Below are positions 61,124-64,000 of a stretch of DNA of 64,000 nucleotides, piece after piece. The stretch is taken from the NCBI GenBank assembly GCA_902167985.1, contig CABHNZ010000011.1, positions 62,001-126,000 of the forward strand, given 5' to 3'. Below the pieces are notes generated by a model, which did not search any database, was not told the DNA's origin, and saw nothing but the letters and a program-made list of their open reading frames with translations. Every line of letters starts with the position of its first letter. The first letter of the stretch is position 1. This DNA comes from Shinella sp. UYSO24 (lineage in GTDB: Bacteria > Pseudomonadota > Alphaproteobacteria > Rhizobiales > Rhizobiaceae). The position numbers and the translations under genes were made by a program.

Positions 61124-61712
61124 TCGTCGTCACCGCCATAAAGTCCACCGGGCAGACCGGGACGCGGGCAAGGCGCACATACATGGCGCCCTCGCCGCCA
61201 TGGTGGCGGGCAGCCCATTCATAGGACGAGATCAGGAAGCGGAACTCGGCCTTGGAAAACCAGAGCGGCACGGCACGACGCAGCACGCCTTCGCTGCCCA
61301 TGGACGAACCCTTGCCGGTGATGACGAGGACGTGGCGCAGGCCGCGGTCATGAGCGCTATAGAGAAAGTCGAGGAGCAGATCATGCGCCTCGCCCTGATA
61401 GAGGCCGTGAAGATCGAGCCTCGCCTCGATGGCAAGCCTTCCCTTGGCGAGCTTCTTCTTGGTCGGGCGTTCGAGCGGATGATGGACACCGCTCGGGCGT
61501 TTCGGCTTCGGCTCGGGTGTTGCGGGCGCTATCGCCTCGCGGGGAGACGGGCGGGGTGGCGTCGCCGCACTCTCTTCGGATGCGGCGCGGGCGGCCTCTT
61601 CTTCCTCGAAGGCGAGAATATCCTTCATACGGCCGGGAAGCGCGCGGGCGGATTTCGCCACCTTGCCCCAGAGCACGCGTTCTTCCGTATCGAGCTTGCG
61701 TCCGCCCTTCAT
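61120..61712 (-). CDS. Smr-domain protein, frame broken near the end
   Basis: Starts RKLDTEERVLWGKVAKSARA and has a Pro/Ala/Glu-rich linker (residues 40-75), then a stand-alone Smr domain: ARLDLHGLYQGEAHDLLLDF (DLHG motif), GLRHVLVITGKGSSMGSEGV (TGKG motif) and SSYEWAARHHGGEGAMYVRL (GGEGA). Smr domains are nucleases or nucleic-acid binders linked to ribosome rescue or DNA repair; the role of this protein is not known. Near 61158 one G is short (CCCGGTCTGCC on the coding strand); restored, the end is VPGLPGGLYGGDDE with stop at 61120-61122. The ATG overlaps the mltA stop (ATGA). Confidence 0.9.
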
Positions 61713-62839
61713 GACCCTTCCCCGACCGATCGCGTGTTCGGCAGGAGAATATAGAAATCCGCATCGTTGCGCACCGTCCCCGCCAGTTCGCCAGCGTCAT
61801 AGCCGGAACCGGTGAAAATGTCGCCACGCGCCGGGCCGACAATGGCAGAACCGGTATCGAGCGCCAGCATCAGCCGCGAGAACGGTTTTCCGTCATCGAG
61901 ATGGGTGAGCGTCTCGGAGTGAATGAAGAAGGGATAGCCGAATGTGTGGATCTGCCTGTCCACCGCAAGCGCCCTTCCGGCGATCAGCGGCACTTTGGCT
62001 GCCGCAATCGGGCCCATGGCCGGGTCTGCGACATCCGCATCGCGGAAGAAGATGTAGGAGCGGTTATGCCAGAGGATCTCATCAACCTTAGCCGGATTCC
62101 CATAAAGCCAATCGCGGATCGACTGCATGGAAATCTTTTCCGCCGGGATCTCGCCGCGATCGATCAGAAGCCGGCCGACCGGTGAAAACGGATGGCCGGC
62201 CTTGGCGGCATAAGTAATGCGGCGCAGGCGCCCATCGGGATAACGCAGCCGGGCAGCGCCCTGGACATGGACGAAGAAGACATCGACCTTCGAGCGGGCA
62301 TAGGCCATTTCGAGGCCCCTGCCCTTGAGATAGCCACGATCGATCTCACCGCGATCCGGGTAGGCGGTGATACCGCTCTCCGTCTTTCGACCGAACATGT
62401 AGCCGGAGTCCAATGCCGCCGGGCGATTGTCGTCATCGAGATCGATCAGGTCGTCCGGGCGGGCGTAGAAGGGATAGGCGAAGGTTTCGTCTTTGACATC
62501 GGAGACCTCGATCTCCGGCTCGAAGAAGGCGGTGACGAAACCGCGCCTGCCGCCATCGCGGACAATCCTGTGCGGCCTGCAGTGGGTTTCGAAGAAGGTA
62601 CGGGCGGCCGTTGCGCTGTCAGGCGTCGAGCCGGCCTTTTCGAAGAGGGCTGCAAGATCAGCCGCAGTCTGCCCGAGCGAGCCGGTGCGATAGGGTTTTA
62701 CAGTCCTGATGTGGGAAAGACAGGCACGCATCCCCTCGAACAGGGGACGCGGATCATCACCCTGCCAACCGGGAAGGTCGGCGAAGGTGACGGGTTCGAG
62801 ACGAAAATCCGGCAACGGGCTGGTTGTAGAACTGGTCAT
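61709..62839 (-). CDS. mltA: membrane-bound lytic murein transglycosylase A
   Basis: Cleaves peptidoglycan glycan strands to 1,6-anhydro products. The MltA domain begins FRLEPVTFADLPGWQGDDPR and holds GFVTAFFEPEIEVSDVKDET, FYARPDDLIDLD, GLEMAYARSKVDVFFVHVQG, GRLRRITYAAKAGHPFSPVG, and the C-terminal 3D domain with RLMLALDTGSAIVGPARGDI and FTGSGYDAGELAG, carrying the catalytic Asp residues. The frame opens at TTG 62878, but ATG 62839 gives the usual start and lies 70 bases after tim44. No classic signal peptide is evident from either start. It overlaps smr by four bases. It is intact. Confidence 0.92.
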   Translation of the reverse strand: MTSSTTSPLPDFRLEPVTFADLPGWQGDDPRPLFEGMRACLSHIRTVKPYRTGSLGQTAADLAALFEKAGSTPDSATAARTFFETHCRPHRIVRDGGRRGFVTAFFEPEIEVSDVKDETFAYPFYARPDDLIDLDDDNRPAALDSGYMFGRKTESGITAYPDRGEIDRGYLKGRGLEMAYARSKVDVFFVHVQGAARLRYPDGRLRRITYAAKAGHPFSPVGRLLIDRGEIPAEKISMQSIRDWLYGNPAKVDEILWHNRSYIFFRDADVADPAMGPIAAAKVPLIAGRALAVDRQIHTFGYPFFIHSETLTHLDDGKPFSRLMLALDTGSAIVGPARGDIFTGSGYDAGELAGTVRNDADFYILLPNTRSVGEGS

Positions 62840-62908
62840 GGCGCTGTTCACGATATCGTTGGCCCCGGTAGCGGCCAAGTCGGCCGCCCGGCCGGATCAA
62901 TCTTCGGA

Positions 62909-63607
62909 TCAATGTTCGGATTCGGTGGCGACCAGCTTCCAGTTCGGATCGCGCGAGCGCATGTCTCGGGCAAAGGTCCAGATGTCGGTAACTTCCACCA
63001 CGGCTTCCTGATCACCATCGATCAGCGTGCCGGCCTTGTCATAGGTGGCCGAGATCAGCTGGCTGACGATGCGCAGCGTGATCTGGGATTCGGCGTCCTT
63101 GACATGGACCTGGGTGAAATCGGCCTTGTTGATGCCGACGAAGGTGGACTTCACGACTTCGCCGCGGGCTTCGCGCTCGGCAATGGCGGCTTCGAAACCG
63201 TCATAGACTTCCTTCGAGAGAAGCGTCTTCAGCGTCTTGCGATCACCATCGGCAAAGGCCATGACGATCATCTCGTAAGCCATGCGGGCACCGTTGAGGA
63301 ATTCGCGCGGACGGAAGGATGTATCTTCCTTGGCCAGAGAACGAAGCGCCTCGTTGAGCGGGGTCTCGGGCTTTGCCACGGCATCGATCTCGGCGATGCG
63401 CTGCTCTTCCTCGTCAGCGTCACGGCGCTGGAGGGTGACGACCTTGCTCTCCTCGGCCGGCGGGGCCTGGGCGGCATCACGCGGGCTGTAGATATCGACC
63501 GGCGGCTTTTCATTGCCTGTTCGACGACCCAGCACACTGCGCAATTGCAGGAAGATCAATACCGCCGCAACCAGGAAAAACAGTGTTATAAAGTCGTTCG
63601 ATCCCAT
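62909..63607 (-). CDS. Tim44/TimA family membrane protein
   Basis: A 232-residue protein beginning MGSNDFITLFFLVAAVLIFL, a single N-terminal membrane helix, followed by a charged linker and a Tim44-like domain: LAKEDTSFRPREFLNGARMA, YEMIVMAFADGDRKTLKTLL, SKEVYDGFEAAIAEREARGE, LRIVSQLISATYDKAGTLID and VTDIWTFARDMRSRDPNWKL. Bacterial homologues of the mitochondrial import protein are thought to act at the inner membrane; the alphaproteobacterial one is often called TimA. The frame extends to 63736, but ATG 63607 is the family start. It is divergent from fxsA. It is intact. Confidence 0.92.
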   Translation of the reverse strand: MGSNDFITLFFLVAAVLIFLQLRSVLGRRTGNEKPPVDIYSPRDAAQAPPAEESKVVTLQRRDADEEEQRIAEIDAVAKPETPLNEALRSLAKEDTSFRPREFLNGARMAYEMIVMAFADGDRKTLKTLLSKEVYDGFEAAIAEREARGEVVKSTFVGINKADFTQVHVKDAESQITLRIVSQLISATYDKAGTLIDGDQEAVVEVTDIWTFARDMRSRDPNWKLVATESEH

Positions 63608-63735
63608 ATTGACCCGCAGTTGCCGTTTAAAAGTTGAATGCAGCTTCTCATATAGTCTGCATCCGGCCATCTTCAAATAGCCATGCCCCGCGAAAGCGCG
63701 GATGGCATGGTGCCGCATCATAACACGGGAATACA

Positions 63736-64000
63736 ATGCGCAACCTCTTTGTGCCTCTCATCCTTCTCGGCTGGCCTCTGGCCGAAATCGCCGGCTTCGT
63801 CATCGTCGGCAAGGCCGTCGGTCTGTGGATCACGCTGGCACTGGTTGTCGGCACCGCCGTTCTGGGCCTGTCGCTGATCCGCAGCCAGGGCATGCAGATG
63901 CTCCGCCAGATGTCCGCCGAAGGGCGACAGGGCCGAATGCCGGCCAGTTCGATGGTCGACGGCGCGATGATCGTCATTGCCGGCATATTGCTGATGCTTC
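63736..64000 (+). CDS. FxsA family membrane protein (cut by the window end)
   Basis: Reads MRNLFVPLILLGWPLAEIAG, FVIVGKAVGLWITLALVVGT, AVLGLSLIRSQGMQMLRQMS, AEGRQGRMPASSMVDGAMIV, IAGILLML, and then leaves the window. Four hydrophobic segments and the conserved G.AVG..., RSQG and P.....DG motifs are typical of FxsA, an inner-membrane protein first found as a suppressor of phage T7 exclusion; its normal function is unclear. It is divergently transcribed from tim44, an arrangement common in rhizobia, where secB usually follows. The C-terminal part is missing only because the window ends. Confidence 0.9.
   Translation, partial: MRNLFVPLILLGWPLAEIAGFVIVGKAVGLWITLALVVGTAVLGLSLIRSQGMQMLRQMSAEGRQGRMPASSMVDGAMIVIAGILLML

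Overview
The window reads as chromosomal DNA of an alphaproteobacterium of the order Hyphomicrobiales, most likely family Rhizobiaceae. The DNA is visibly GC-rich. It carries the rhizobial order pckA / chvI-chvG-hprK-PTS IIA-HPr / ahcY / DivL-like kinase / tsaE-phosphotransferase / murU / addB-addA / trxA, then folC-accD-trpA-trpB-trpF on the opposite strand, and gyrB / Xre / smr / mltA / tim44 / fxsA. No rRNA, tRNA, CRISPR array, prophage or insertion sequence was recognised. It is mostly an ordinary housekeeping region; I did not find a convincing new multi-gene system.

Layout. 1-8.6 kb: accessory genes (DUF1801 fragment, MFS exporter, GFA protein, SH3 protein, D-Ala-D-Ala carboxypeptidase, glycerol kinase, diguanylate cyclase, a secreted protein, YidB family). 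8.9-9.7 kb: 3-hydroxybutyrate dehydrogenase. 9.7-21.4 kb: a purine-degradation block (xdhA, xdhB, xdhC, a LysR regulator, puuD, guaD) interrupted by an EamA transporter and small genes. Together its enzymes take guanine to xanthine, urate and 5-hydroxyisourate. 21.5-28 kb: MYG1 hydrolase, lldD, lytic transglycosylase, a 3-prime remnant of coaA, a GT87 membrane protein, alkB and arfB. 28-34 kb: pckA divergent from the ChvI-ChvG two-component system, with the short HPr kinase, a mannose-type IIA and HPr behind it. 34-47.7 kb: ahcY, then a probable operon with a DivL-type kinase, TsaE fused to a sugar kinase, MurU and AddAB, then thioredoxin. 48-53 kb: folC, accD, trpA, trpB and trpF on the minus strand. 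53.8-57.9 kb: YgjP-like metalloprotease, DUF2852, PHB depolymerase, FAH-family hydrolase. 58-64 kb: gyrB, Xre regulator, Smr, MltA and Tim44 on the minus strand, with fxsA leaving the window.

The dominant oddity is technical. About 40 reading-frame breaks hit roughly 25 genes, including genes normally essential (gyrB, accD, folC, ahcY). In nearly every case the frame is restored by adding one base to a short run of identical bases. That is the signature of homopolymer under-calling in a draft long-read assembly, not of gene decay. I therefore annotate these genes as single CDSs over their inferred full span and state where each break lies.

Biological points worth keeping: a tyrosine in place of the phospho-accepting histidine in the DivL-like kinase; five near-matches to the ParB site (parS); candidate operators upstream of ahcY and between pckA and chvI; short tandem repeats that encode low-complexity tails or linkers on conserved enzymes; and a truncated coaA where the full gene would be expected.
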